Positions 43,168 through 51,055 of a DNA stretch of 64,000 nt are shown here, piece by piece. Under the pieces are notes generated by a model. The model was not told where the DNA came from. It saw only the letters and a program-made list of their open reading frames with translations, and made no database searches. The DNA comes from Paludisphaera borealis. Lineage in GTDB: Bacteria > Planctomycetota > Planctomycetia > Isosphaerales > Isosphaeraceae. The translations under genes and the position numbers were made by a program. Positions within the stretch are counted from its first letter, which is position 1; each line of letters opens with the position of its first letter. The stretch is taken from NCBI RefSeq assembly GCF_001956985.1, contig NZ_CP019082.1:5022001-5086000 (forward strand), in the 5' to 3' direction.

Positions 43168-44541
43168 ATGCTCAAGATTCCCGGTGAGTCGGCACGCGAT
43201 TGCGACGGTCTAACGAGGAGGAGCTTCCTCCAGGTCGGGACGCTTGGCCTTGGCGGGCTCGCGTTGCCCGAGTTCTTCCGGCTCCGGGCCCAGGCGGCGG
43301 GTCGCGGTGCCGGCCCAGGCGCAGGCGCCCGGCGGAGCGTCATCCTGATCTGGCTCAGCGGCGGACCGGGCCACATGGAGACCTGGGATCCGAAACCGGA
43401 CGCCTCCAGCGGCTTCCGCGGGCCTTTCGGCGCCATCGGCACGAGCCTGCCGGGCGTCCACCTCGGCGAGCTGATGCCCGAGCAGGCGAGGCGGATGGAC
43501 AAGCTGGCGGTCCTTCGCACGGTCAACCACGGCACGGGCGACCATACCAAGGGCAACCACTGGATGCTCACCGGCTACGAGGGCCCGGCCTTCAACGCGC
43601 CGGACAACACCGTCCAGCGCCGGCCGTCGATCGGCTCGGCGGTGGCCCGGCTCACGCCGGACAGCGGCTCGGGGATGCCTTCGTACGTGGCCGTCCCGAA
43701 CCTGCGGGGCGGGACCGACAACCTGTTCCACTACGCGTCCTATCTCGGGGGCGGCTCCAACCCGTTCGTCGTCGAGTCCGACCCTAACGACCCGAAGTAT
43801 CGGGTCCGGAACCTGTCACTGCCCAAAGGCGTGACGCTCGACCGCCTGGAGGATCGCCGCCGGATGCTGGCGGCCATGGACCAGGTCCGTCTCGACGCCG
43901 ACACGAAGCTCCGCGACCTGGACGCCTACCACGAGCGCGCCTTCAGCATGCTCACCGGCCGGAGCGTGGCGAAGGCCTTCGACATCTCCGCCGAGGATCC
44001 GAGGCTGCGCGACAAGTACGGCCGCCACACCTTCGGCCAGAGCGCTCTTCTGGCCCGCCGCCTGGTCGAGGCGGGCACGCCGTTCGTGACGGTCAACTGC
44101 GTTCCCTGGGACCACCACGGCACAGCCCCGCAACTCACGACCGAGGATGGGGCCCGCAAGCTCATCCCGCCCCTGGACCGCGCGATCGGCGCCCTGATCG
44201 ACGACCTGATCGTGCGCGGCCTGTACGACTCGACCCTGGTCGTGGCGATGGGAGAGTTCGGCCGGACGCCTCGGATGAACAAGGACGCAGGCCGCGACCA
44301 CTGGGGCAACGCCTTCAGCGTTCTTATGGGCTGCGGATCGATGAAGATGGGCCAGGTCGTGGGCCGCAGCAGCGAGCGCGGGGAGCACGTGGTCGACCGC
44401 CCCATCGACCCGCAGGACGTCGCCGCGACCGTCTACCACCACCTCGGCATCGACGCCCGCTCCATCACCTTCGAAGACCGGGCCGGCCGCCCCGTCTACC
44501 TGCTCGACAAGGGCGAGCCGATCCGGGAACTGGTCGGCTGA
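43168..44541 (+). CDS. DUF1501 family secreted protein (third copy)
   Basis: A 457-residue DUF1501 protein of the most common planctomycete subtype. It begins LKIPGESARDCDGLTRRSFLQ, combining the usual CDG motif with a Tat signal and GLGGLALPEFF. Conserved blocks are IWLSGGPGHMETWDPKP, RTVNHGTGDHTKGNHWMLTG and AMGEFGRTPRMNKDAGRDHW. The start at 43168 is preferred because TGGAG lies at normal spacing before it and it matches family starts; an ATG at 43156 would add four residues. The neighbouring genes encode no PSCyt1 partner, unlike the earlier copies. Its role is probably periplasmic and carbohydrate-related. Confidence 0.93.
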   Translation: MLKIPGESARDCDGLTRRSFLQVGTLGLGGLALPEFFRLRAQAAGRGAGPGAGARRSVILIWLSGGPGHMETWDPKPDASSGFRGPFGAIGTSLPGVHLGELMPEQARRMDKLAVLRTVNHGTGDHTKGNHWMLTGYEGPAFNAPDNTVQRRPSIGSAVARLTPDSGSGMPSYVAVPNLRGGTDNLFHYASYLGGGSNPFVVESDPNDPKYRVRNLSLPKGVTLDRLEDRRRMLAAMDQVRLDADTKLRDLDAYHERAFSMLTGRSVAKAFDISAEDPRLRDKYGRHTFGQSALLARRLVEAGTPFVTVNCVPWDHHGTAPQLTTEDGARKLIPPLDRAIGALIDDLIVRGLYDSTLVVAMGEFGRTPRMNKDAGRDHWGNAFSVLMGCGSMKMGQVVGRSSERGEHVVDRPIDPQDVAATVYHHLGIDARSITFEDRAGRPVYLLDKGEPIRELVG

Positions 44542-44578
44542 ATCGCGAAGAGCGGCGGCGGGGCCGGGTTCGACGCCC

Positions 44579-45142
44579 TTACTCGACGGTCACTTCCTTG
44601 ACGTCCGTCGCGAGAGAGCAGGCGGCCGCCCGATCCGGGTTCTTCAGCACGGACACGTCTTCCAGCCCCGTCACCTCGGACAGTTGGACCGCGACGTTGT
44701 AGGTCCCCGGACGGAAGGGGACGATCTCCTGGAATCTCGCCTTGAGGGGCTCGCCCTTGGCCGGGGCCGAGAAGATTTGCTCCTGGTAGTCGATGCGAGA
44801 GAGGATTTTCGAGTCGACGTGATCCATGACGAACAGGGACCACATGTACGACGTGCCGTCTCGCGAGTCGTGGTACTCCACTTCCGCGTCGACGCCGAAC
44901 TGTCCCGCCCCCCCGGTGACGGTCATATCGCTCATCTTGAACTCGGCCGTGAACGTGACGGGGATCGCCCCCTCAGGGATTGCGTCTGGCAAGCCGTTCA
45001 CCGCCCCCTTCTTCGTAAAAGCGGGCTGGGAGGCGTCCCGCGGTTCCTGGTGCTTGCGGGCCATGAGCCGCGAGGCTGTCAGCGCGCTGAGCACGCACAC
45101 GCCGATCAAGAGACCCGACTTCTTGACATGCATCGCCATCAT
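44579..45142 (-). CDS. Small secreted protein of unknown function
   Basis: A 187-residue product with a clear signal peptide (KKSGLLIGVCVLSALTASRL). The mature part is acidic and rich in predicted beta strands, for example IPVTFTAEFKMSDMTV and GTYNVAVQLSEVTGLEDV, suggesting an Ig-like or transthyretin-like sandwich. I recognise no family. Start is uncertain among closely spaced Met codons at the N-terminus (MMAMHV), with no strong ribosome site. It is convergent with the DUF1501 gene and lies just left of an IS66 insertion. Confidence 0.75.
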   Translation of the reverse strand: MMAMHVKKSGLLIGVCVLSALTASRLMARKHQEPRDASQPAFTKKGAVNGLPDAIPEGAIPVTFTAEFKMSDMTVTGGAGQFGVDAEVEYHDSRDGTSYMWSLFVMDHVDSKILSRIDYQEQIFSAPAKGEPLKARFQEIVPFRPGTYNVAVQLSEVTGLEDVSVLKNPDRAAACSLATDVKEVTVE

Positions 45143-45273
45143 GATTCTATCCCGAAAAAGGGGGCGTCGTGTTCACGAAGTCCGCGAATCGAGTGAGCGG
45201 GGGCGATCGATATTGTTGTGCAACGCCAACCGCTCCTTTCGGCTGGGTTCGACCAAATTCCCGCGTAATCATA

Positions 45274-45281
45274 GGCGTGCG
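45274..45281. repeat. Left 8-bp target-site duplication of IS66-type element
   Basis: The octamer GGCGTGCG directly abuts the left inverted repeat and recurs exactly beside the right one (46810-46817). An 8-bp duplication is characteristic of the IS66 family. Confidence 0.92.
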
Positions 45282-46809
45282 GTAACCGTTCACGGGTCGG
45301 CGCTGTTGAATCAGCACGAGCCGACTGAGGGCGGGGTCAGCGATGGGACGGCGAGGGCCGCGCGATGGGCCTGGAAGGCGGAGGTCAGATAGTCGAGCAC
45401 GTTGCGGCCTTGTCGTCGGCAGGTGGCGACGACCGTCAGCATCCGCTCGACGAACCGACTCCCCGAAGCGCTGGCGGTCCCGCCGCTGATCCGTCGCCAG
45501 ATCACGGCGTGACGCACCGCGCGTTCCGAGACGTTGTTGGTCGGCTCGACGCCCGGCCGCCGCGCGAAGTTCCACAGCCCGGCTTCCAGCCGCAACAGCT
45601 CCGAGCACGTACCGGCCGCCCGCTCGCTCGCGCACCGCGCGCCGGCCTCCAGCGTCGCGTGGACCAGCCGTTCCAGACCGCCGATCGCTTTTTGATATGT
45701 CGCTCCGCCGAGCAGTCCGTCGCGCGCCTTGCGATGGATCCGGAACAGCCGGTTCGACAACCCCAGCAGCCGGCCGCCGAACTTCGCGCCGACCCCGCCG
45801 CGGTCGATCATCGCCTGGAAATCGCGGCGGAGATGGCTCCAGCACAGTTGCCGGTCCGCCGCGGCGATCCAGTTGTACGCGCTGAAGCGGTCGCTGCCGA
45901 CGGTCCGGTCCGGCCTGTCGCCGAGCAGGCTTCGGGCGACCTCGCCGGAGCGGTTCGCGGCGATCGCGAAGACCGTGGCGGTCGGGGTCGTCGCCGCCCA
46001 CAGCCAGGCCCGACGGCCTTGCTCGCGCCAGCCGGTCTCGTCGACGTTGACCACGGCCGCCTCGTGGACCGCCGCGGCCAGTTCGCGGTGGGGTTCGGCC
46101 AGGGCGAGGGCCGACCGCCGCTCCAACTTGGCGATCATGCCGGTGGAGATCGACAGCCCCAGCAAGTCGCCGGCCAACTGGCGGATCTGCCGCTTGCTCA
46201 GCCGATAGGCCCCGGCCAGGGTCGCCAGCACCGCCTGGAGCCGCGGGCCGAAACAACTCGCGGAGCCCCCCTCGGGGAGCGTGCCGCAAGTCGACGCGCC
46301 GCAGCCGGGGCAGGTCAGACGATGCAACCGATACTGATCCACCCACGGATCGAACCGGGGGATTTCGGCGACCTGATGGACCAACGGCGCCGGATCGACG
46401 CCGTCGAGCGGCCCCTTGCACCGCCGGCACGACGTCGGCTTGCAGTCGGTCGACGAGTCGAGCTGCTCCGGCGGAACCAGCGGCCGGACCGCCCTGCGAT
46501 GCCCGGGCTGTCCGCCCCGCTTGCGTCGCGACGGCGGCGCCGGCGGCTTCCGCTTCACCCCGATCGGGTCCGACGACGGCGGCTTCGACGAGTTGGTCGA
46601 GTTCTGGTTCAGCCGCGCCTCGAGATCGGCGATCCGCCGCTCCAGAACGTCGATCCGCCGCTGTGTCGCCAGAAACACGGCGGCGACGGCCGCCTGCGCG
46701 TCAGGCGGCACTTTACTCCAAAGCTCCTCGGGGATCGGCGGCGCGTTCGTCATTACGACGGTATAGCGCCCTCAACGGCAAAGTTCAATACCAGGCCGTG
46801 ACCGCTTAC
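45282..46809 (-). mobile_element. Complete IS66-family element (single-transposase type)
   Basis: The element is about 1,528 bp. The left end reads GTAACCGTTCACG and the right end, on the opposite strand, GTAAGCGGTCACG, matching at 11 of 13 bases. A perfect 8-bp duplication GGCGTGCG flanks it. It contains a single transposase gene and no TnpA or TnpB genes, as in the ISBst12-type branch of IS66. With intact transposase, ends and duplication, it looks recently inserted and possibly still mobile. Confidence 0.93.
45311..46753 (-). CDS. IS66 family transposase
   Basis: A 480-residue DDE transposase. The N-terminus has a coiled-coil-like segment with LEARLNQNSTNSSKPPSSDP, the usual IS66 opening, followed by a basic RRKRGGQPGH block. 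A zinc-binding region follows (CRRCKGPLDG and LTCPGCGASTCG). The catalytic triad is probably in NVDETGWREQG, GSDRFSAYNWI and EPTNNVSERAVR. The C-terminal RFVERMLTVVATCRRQGRNV matches the family. The length is normal and no frame break is seen. The gene is read leftwards within an element with intact ends. Confidence 0.96.
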   Translation of the reverse strand: MTNAPPIPEELWSKVPPDAQAAVAAVFLATQRRIDVLERRIADLEARLNQNSTNSSKPPSSDPIGVKRKPPAPPSRRKRGGQPGHRRAVRPLVPPEQLDSSTDCKPTSCRRCKGPLDGVDPAPLVHQVAEIPRFDPWVDQYRLHRLTCPGCGASTCGTLPEGGSASCFGPRLQAVLATLAGAYRLSKRQIRQLAGDLLGLSISTGMIAKLERRSALALAEPHRELAAAVHEAAVVNVDETGWREQGRRAWLWAATTPTATVFAIAANRSGEVARSLLGDRPDRTVGSDRFSAYNWIAAADRQLCWSHLRRDFQAMIDRGGVGAKFGGRLLGLSNRLFRIHRKARDGLLGGATYQKAIGGLERLVHATLEAGARCASERAAGTCSELLRLEAGLWNFARRPGVEPTNNVSERAVRHAVIWRRISGGTASASGSRFVERMLTVVATCRRQGRNVLDYLTSAFQAHRAALAVPSLTPPSVGSC

Positions 46810-46817
46810 GGCGTGCG
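46810..46817. repeat. Right 8-bp target-site duplication of IS66-type element
   Basis: GGCGTGCG follows the right inverted repeat (46797-46809) and is identical to 45274-45281. Removing the element and one copy restores the presumed pre-insertion sequence. Confidence 0.92.
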
Positions 46818-47172
46818 AATCCACTGGGACCAATCGAATCCGCATTCCACGAGCAATCGTGATTACAAGTCTGATCGGGGCCGAATCCGCGACTATGAAA
46901 GGAGTGCAGTCCGCCGCGGCAGGCCGCACAATTGCCAAACCGATGGACCAAAAGATTAGAAATCTTTAGGGCTTTAGGGGGGGGAAGTGGTGAAAAACTT
47001 GGTGCCATTCGGGGCAGGCGCGAGCACGTCGCCCGTTGGGTTGTCGCATCCGTTCGATGGAGTAGCAAACTTGTACGCCACAGTAAGCTTCCACAGATGG
47101 CTTGGAGGCTATCCCATAATGATTTCCTGATTTTTTACGGTGTTTAAACGGGATCGACGGCCTTGATCGAAC
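46818..47172. other. AT-richer gene-free stretch between IS66 and IS5 remnants
   Basis: I see no intact gene. Base composition is lower in GC than the chromosome nearby, with runs such as AGAAATCTTTAGGGCTTTAG. The sequence GGAGGCTATCCCATAATG near 47104-47120 looks like an IS5-type terminal end reading out of the adjacent transposase fragment, but its partner end was not found. This is probably an old mobile-element landing zone. Confidence 0.55.
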
Positions 47173-47448
47173 GGGCTTCAACAACTTGAGCATGCGGTGA
47201 ATGGAGCTGATGCGGATCATCGACTCGCAGCTCTCGGTGTAGTACTCGTAATTCCGGCTGTCTTGCCGATGCCGGCCCAGCCAGGCGAACGTCCGCTCCA
47301 CCACCCAACGCCTCGGCAGCTTCACGAACCCTTAACTCCCCGGCGGCGGCTCCACGACTTCGATCCTGTACCCGGCACGGGACTCCGCCACCCAGTCGTC
47401 GAGGTGGTTGTTGCGATATTTCCCGTCGCCCCAGACCAACTCCAACAT
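47173..47448 (-). pseudogene. IS5-type transposase fragment with in-frame stop
   Basis: Read leftwards, the frame gives LELVWGDGKYRNNHLDDW, then RIEVVEPPPGS, a TAA stop at 47332-47334, and in the same frame [20 protein letters not shown] and [18 protein letters not shown]. This is the C-terminal part of an IS5/IS427-like DDE transposase, including the [12 protein letters not shown] signature with the catalytic Glu. The N-terminal two-thirds is missing, and an internal stop interrupts the rest. It is a remnant, not a functional gene. Confidence 0.88.
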
Positions 47449-47579
47449 GGTGCTATTCAGACTTGAGCGAGAAGAACGCGTTGGCGCAAAAGGCGAGAAA
47501 ACATGCTTTTTGTGACGTCGGTCTCTGGTTTGTGTTTTTTTAGAATGCAAGTGCGTGGGCGCGGTGTCAAGAGGGATCT

Positions 47580-48164
47580 CTAGTTCAGTCTCGGTTTGTC
47601 TTTCGAAGCAAAGGGGCAGATCGATCGACAAATGCGTCGAAGGTTGGACGAGGGCGAGCCGGCCTCGGAACCCGTCGGCCGGCGCGTGACGAGTCGTCTC
47701 CATGAGTTGTGGAGGCTCACGATCGCGACCGCCGCGGCGTAGCCTAGGACGCCGCCGAGGGTGTTCAGGATGACGTCGTCGACGTCGCTGTAGCGTCGGC
47801 CCGACTGGAACTGGACGATCTCGATGAGCGCGCTCAGCGCGGCGGATGCGAACGCGGCCGGGATGAGCGATCGCGGGCCTCGGAAGGCCCGGACCGCCAG
47901 GCCGATTGGCGTGAAGACGACGACGTTGCCGATGATGTTGAGCCAGAGCCCGCGCCCGCCGCTCGGGACGTCGCGGATGATGCTCCGGAACGGCGCGAGG
48001 TTGTAGCGATGCTCGACCGGCCGGTAGCCCGGGTGCTGGTGCGCCCAGACCATCGCCAGGAGCAGGAACAGGTACGTCGAGAAGGCGGCGATCGACAGCG
48101 ACCGGACCAAGGCGTGCCTCCCGGGCGTTTTGGTGTTACGATCGTTGATGCGGGACGGACGCAT
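47580..48164 (-). CDS. VanZ-like membrane protein
   Basis: A 194-residue protein with four or so membrane segments. The family blocks are LNIIGNVVVFTPIGLAVRAF, SALIEIVQFQSGRRYSDVDD and VILNTLGGVLGYAAAVAIV, matching VanZ-like proteins. Some members raise teicoplanin resistance, but most have no known role. The tail after about residue 150 is Arg/Ser-rich and not conserved. The gene is divergent from the next gene with only 43 bp between starts. No strong ribosome site precedes the ATG, so a start slightly inside is possible. Confidence 0.87.
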   Translation of the reverse strand: MRPSRINDRNTKTPGRHALVRSLSIAAFSTYLFLLLAMVWAHQHPGYRPVEHRYNLAPFRSIIRDVPSGGRGLWLNIIGNVVVFTPIGLAVRAFRGPRSLIPAAFASAALSALIEIVQFQSGRRYSDVDDVILNTLGGVLGYAAAVAIVSLHNSWRRLVTRRPTGSEAGSPSSNLRRICRSICPFASKDKPRLN

Positions 48165-48207
48165 CGTCGCCGTCTTTCGGAATCATAGTACAAACGCGGA
48201 GTCGAAG

Positions 48208-49083
48208 ATGCCGGTGCTCGATCGCGAGGAATTCATCGAGCAGGCGTATTTCTTCCACGCGTTCCGCGAGCGGCTGGCCGACGGGCTGCCGTCGCAGGAG
48301 ATCCTCGCGCGGATCGGCGAGGAGTTGCTGTCGACGACCAAGCTCCCGCTGGCGGTGGGCTTCCTTCACACCGAGAGCAAGGTCTCGGGCCTGATGTCGC
48401 CGGCCATGGCGCGGATCGACCATTACTTCACCGCGTTCCAGACGCACGTGGTCAGCCAGGCCGAGACGGACCTCAGCCGGTTCGCGATGGACCAGGCGCT
48501 CTTGGTCCTCGAACGCGAGGCCGATTACAAGGCGAAGGGGCCGTCGCTCGCCGGCCTGTTCATTTATCAATTCGAGTCGCTGTCGCGGAACCGGCTGGGC
48601 TACACCAAAGGGCTTGCGGCGATGGCTCAGGACCCGCTCTACGACGAAGACTGGCGCGATTACATCTTGACGCTTCAGACCCGGCTCGGCGACGTCGATT
48701 TCGCCGACCTGATCTTCGTCCGCTCAGCCTATTTCGTGAAGGAACGACGCCGGCTCAAGCCGGACTTCGAGCCCAAGTATCCGGCTCTGTTCGGCGAACG
48801 GGAAGGGAAGATCGCGCGGGCCAACCGGGGCCGCGACCCCATGTACCTGTTCTCGGCCCTACAACGCCAGCTCGGCTATCCCGAGGTCCCCCGCGCGCGC
48901 CGGCCCGACGAACTTGAAGCCCGCATCGTCTTGCTCGAACTGAAGGTCGCCCAGCTCGAAAACCGTATCAAGCTCGCCGAGAACGATATCAGCCAGGACG
49001 TCGACCTCAACCAGGTCATGGTCAAGCCCGAAAACACCGCCGGCATCCCCGCCGGCTGGACCGCCAAGCGCGCCGAGCCGTAA
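48208..49083 (+). CDS. Conserved hypothetical protein with C-terminal coiled coil
   Basis: A 291-residue soluble protein without signal peptide. It starts PVLDREEFIEQAYFFHAFRE and contains FLHTESKVSGLMSPAMARI and LFIYQFESLSRNRLGY. The last part (about residues 230-270: ARIVLLELKVAQLENRIKL) is a strong leucine-heptad coiled coil. GGAG sits before the ATG at 48208. I believe it belongs to a planctomycete-restricted family, but I do not know its function. It is followed 28 bp later by an FG-GAP gene, so it may share a transcript. Confidence 0.8.
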   Translation: MPVLDREEFIEQAYFFHAFRERLADGLPSQEILARIGEELLSTTKLPLAVGFLHTESKVSGLMSPAMARIDHYFTAFQTHVVSQAETDLSRFAMDQALLVLEREADYKAKGPSLAGLFIYQFESLSRNRLGYTKGLAAMAQDPLYDEDWRDYILTLQTRLGDVDFADLIFVRSAYFVKERRRLKPDFEPKYPALFGEREGKIARANRGRDPMYLFSALQRQLGYPEVPRARRPDELEARIVLLELKVAQLENRIKLAENDISQDVDLNQVMVKPENTAGIPAGWTAKRAEP

Positions 49084-49111
49084 TAACGAACGACGGAGAG
49101 GACCGATCATC

Positions 49112-50296
49112 GTGAAGAAAACCATCATCGCGGCGTACTGGGTGTTCGCGATCGCCGGCCGACTTGTCGCGGGCGAGGCCGACGCGCCTCGGGCTTTCGA
49201 ATTCGAGCGGATCGTGATCGACGCCGATTTCCCTGGCGGGTATCAGGTCGAAACGGCCGACGTCAACGGCGACGGCAAGCTCGACGTCATTGGGCTGGGA
49301 GGCGATGTCTGCGCCTGGTACGAGAACCCGAACTGGAAGAAGCGGATCGTCACCGACAAGCGGCACTCGCCGGGGATCATCAGCAGCGCGACGGCCGACC
49401 TCGATGGCGACGGCAAGGCCGAGATCGCCGTCGCCTACGACTTCGAGATGAACCAGCCGCGGCGCGGCAAGCTCTTGCTGGCGTCGCAAGGGGAGGGGCT
49501 CGACGATCCCTGGAAGATCACTCCCATCACCGATCTCAACAGTATCCACCGGCTCCGCTGGGGCGATCTCGACGGCGACGGCAAGCTCGACCTGCTTGTC
49601 GCGCCGATTTTCGGCCCGGCGGCGAAACCGCCCGTCTACGAAGATCCCGCTCAGATCGTCGCCTTCACTTCGGTCGACGTCCGCGACCCCGCCAAATGGC
49701 GGCTCCGCCCACTGGCGAACCGCCCGGTGACACACGCCATCGAGATCCTGCCGTCGTTCGACGAGATCAAGCGGCCCGTCGTCCTGGCGGCGAACAACCA
49801 GGGCGTGACGCTGATCGAGGCCAGCAACGACAAGGCCGTCGCGCGCGACCTCGTCCCCGGCGCGGCCGGCGATCGTCCCAAGCGCGGGGGGAGCGAGATT
49901 CATCGCGGCAAGTTCAAGGACGGCCGGACGTTCCTGGCGACCGTCGAGCCGTGGCACGGGACCGACGTCGTGGTCTGGCCCCGGAAGTCGACCGGAGACC
50001 TCGAATTCGGCCCGCGCACGGTCCTCGACGACACCCTCGCCGACGGCCACGCCCTCTGGGTCGCCGATCTCAACGGCGACGGCCAGGATGAAGTCCTCGC
50101 CGGCCATCGCGGCAAGGACCATCGCGTGGCGTTGTATGACTACAACGCCGACTCCCAATCTTGGCGCCGCACGATCGTCGATCAGGCCGTCGCCCCCCAG
50201 GACTTGCGCGGCGGCGACGTCGACGGCGATGGCAAGCCCGACGTCGTCACGATCGGCGGCTCGACGCACAACATCGTCCTGTATCGATCGCGGTAG
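49112..50296 (+). CDS. Secreted FG-GAP/VCBS repeat protein
   Basis: A 394-residue protein with a signal peptide (TIIAAYWVFAIAGRLVAG) and a seven-bladed-propeller-like FG-GAP repeat body. At least five calcium-binding loops are visible: DVNGDGKLD, DLDGDGKAE, DLDGDGKLD, DLNGDGQDE and DVDGDGKPD. It starts at GTG (49112), with GGAGAGG upstream. Such proteins are usually extracellular or periplasmic and bind ligands or calcium. It is probably co-transcribed with the coiled-coil gene just upstream. No enzymatic domain is evident. Confidence 0.9.
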   Translation: MKKTIIAAYWVFAIAGRLVAGEADAPRAFEFERIVIDADFPGGYQVETADVNGDGKLDVIGLGGDVCAWYENPNWKKRIVTDKRHSPGIISSATADLDGDGKAEIAVAYDFEMNQPRRGKLLLASQGEGLDDPWKITPITDLNSIHRLRWGDLDGDGKLDLLVAPIFGPAAKPPVYEDPAQIVAFTSVDVRDPAKWRLRPLANRPVTHAIEILPSFDEIKRPVVLAANNQGVTLIEASNDKAVARDLVPGAAGDRPKRGGSEIHRGKFKDGRTFLATVEPWHGTDVVVWPRKSTGDLEFGPRTVLDDTLADGHALWVADLNGDGQDEVLAGHRGKDHRVALYDYNADSQSWRRTIVDQAVAPQDLRGGDVDGDGKPDVVTIGGSTHNIVLYRSR

Positions 50297-50335
50297 AGAA
50301 CCGGATGACGATCACGCTGGCGGGAGGGGGATGAA

Positions 50336-50932
50336 ATGCTCGACGAATCGCGCGATCTCAAGTCGGATCAGCGGCCGACGCGGCAGGGCTTGAGGCCGTT
50401 CTACATCTGGACGCTGGTCGCTTTGGTCGCGGTGATGGTCGTCGGCTCGCCGACTCTCGTCAAATTGAGCGAACAGGCCGGTGCCGCCGGCTGGGGCTGG
50501 TTTGCAATCCTCCATCATGGGGCCGTGGTCGCGTTGATTCTGGGGACGGTGGTGCTCGCGCCGCTCGTGGTAATCCGAAGTCGAACTCAGGGCCGCGAGT
50601 TCAGCCGTTCGTACGGCGCCTCGGCTGTGCTCGCGACGGCGACGGGCCTCGGCTTCGCGGCTCTGCAAACTCTTTCCGTGCTGTTCCGGTTCTCCCAGCA
50701 ATACCGCTCCATGCCGGGGCGATATTGGCCCGTCTACATGGATATAGCCGCGCCAGTCGCGGTCGAGTGCTCGGTCGTCGCGATCACCGCCGCCTGGCTG
50801 ACCCTCGCCTTGACCGGGGTGGGTCGAAGATCGTCCAACGGGTTCGAGCGGCTTTGCCTCGGCCTCGGACTCCTCTGGATTCTGGCGTACCTGACGCGTC
50901 GCGTCCTCGATATCGCCCCCTGGCTGTTTTAA
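50336..50932 (+). CDS. Integral membrane protein of unknown function
   Basis: A 198-residue protein with about four hydrophobic segments: IWTLVALVAVMVVGSPTLV, FAILHHGAVVALILGTVVL, SAVLATATGLGFAALQTL and ECSVVAITAAWLTLALTGV. The N-terminus is charged and cytoplasmic in appearance. A strong GGGAGGGGG lies just before the ATG. I recognise no family and no catalytic motif. It lies between the FG-GAP gene and a sigma-factor gene on the same strand. Confidence 0.8.
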   Translation: MLDESRDLKSDQRPTRQGLRPFYIWTLVALVAVMVVGSPTLVKLSEQAGAAGWGWFAILHHGAVVALILGTVVLAPLVVIRSRTQGREFSRSYGASAVLATATGLGFAALQTLSVLFRFSQQYRSMPGRYWPVYMDIAAPVAVECSVVAITAAWLTLALTGVGRRSSNGFERLCLGLGLLWILAYLTRRVLDIAPWLF

Positions 50933-51055
50933 TCAACTCGGCCTGAGGGGCTCCGGCCCGGCGAGCCGGACGATTTTCTCGACTCCGCGCGATTGGAATC
51001 GAGGCTTCGCGTATAGACTCTTCGGTGACGTATCACGAGGAGGGCATCAAACGCG

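Noticed and set aside
45143-45273. tRNA-like TTCGA segment near 45250
   Set aside because: The flanking stems do not pair as in a T-arm and no acceptor or anticodon arms were found.
47332-47703. 123-residue minus frame as a gene
   Set aside because: Its C-terminal part is the IS5 fragment and its N-terminal part overlaps the VanZ gene region without family sequence; the real signal is a broken transposase.
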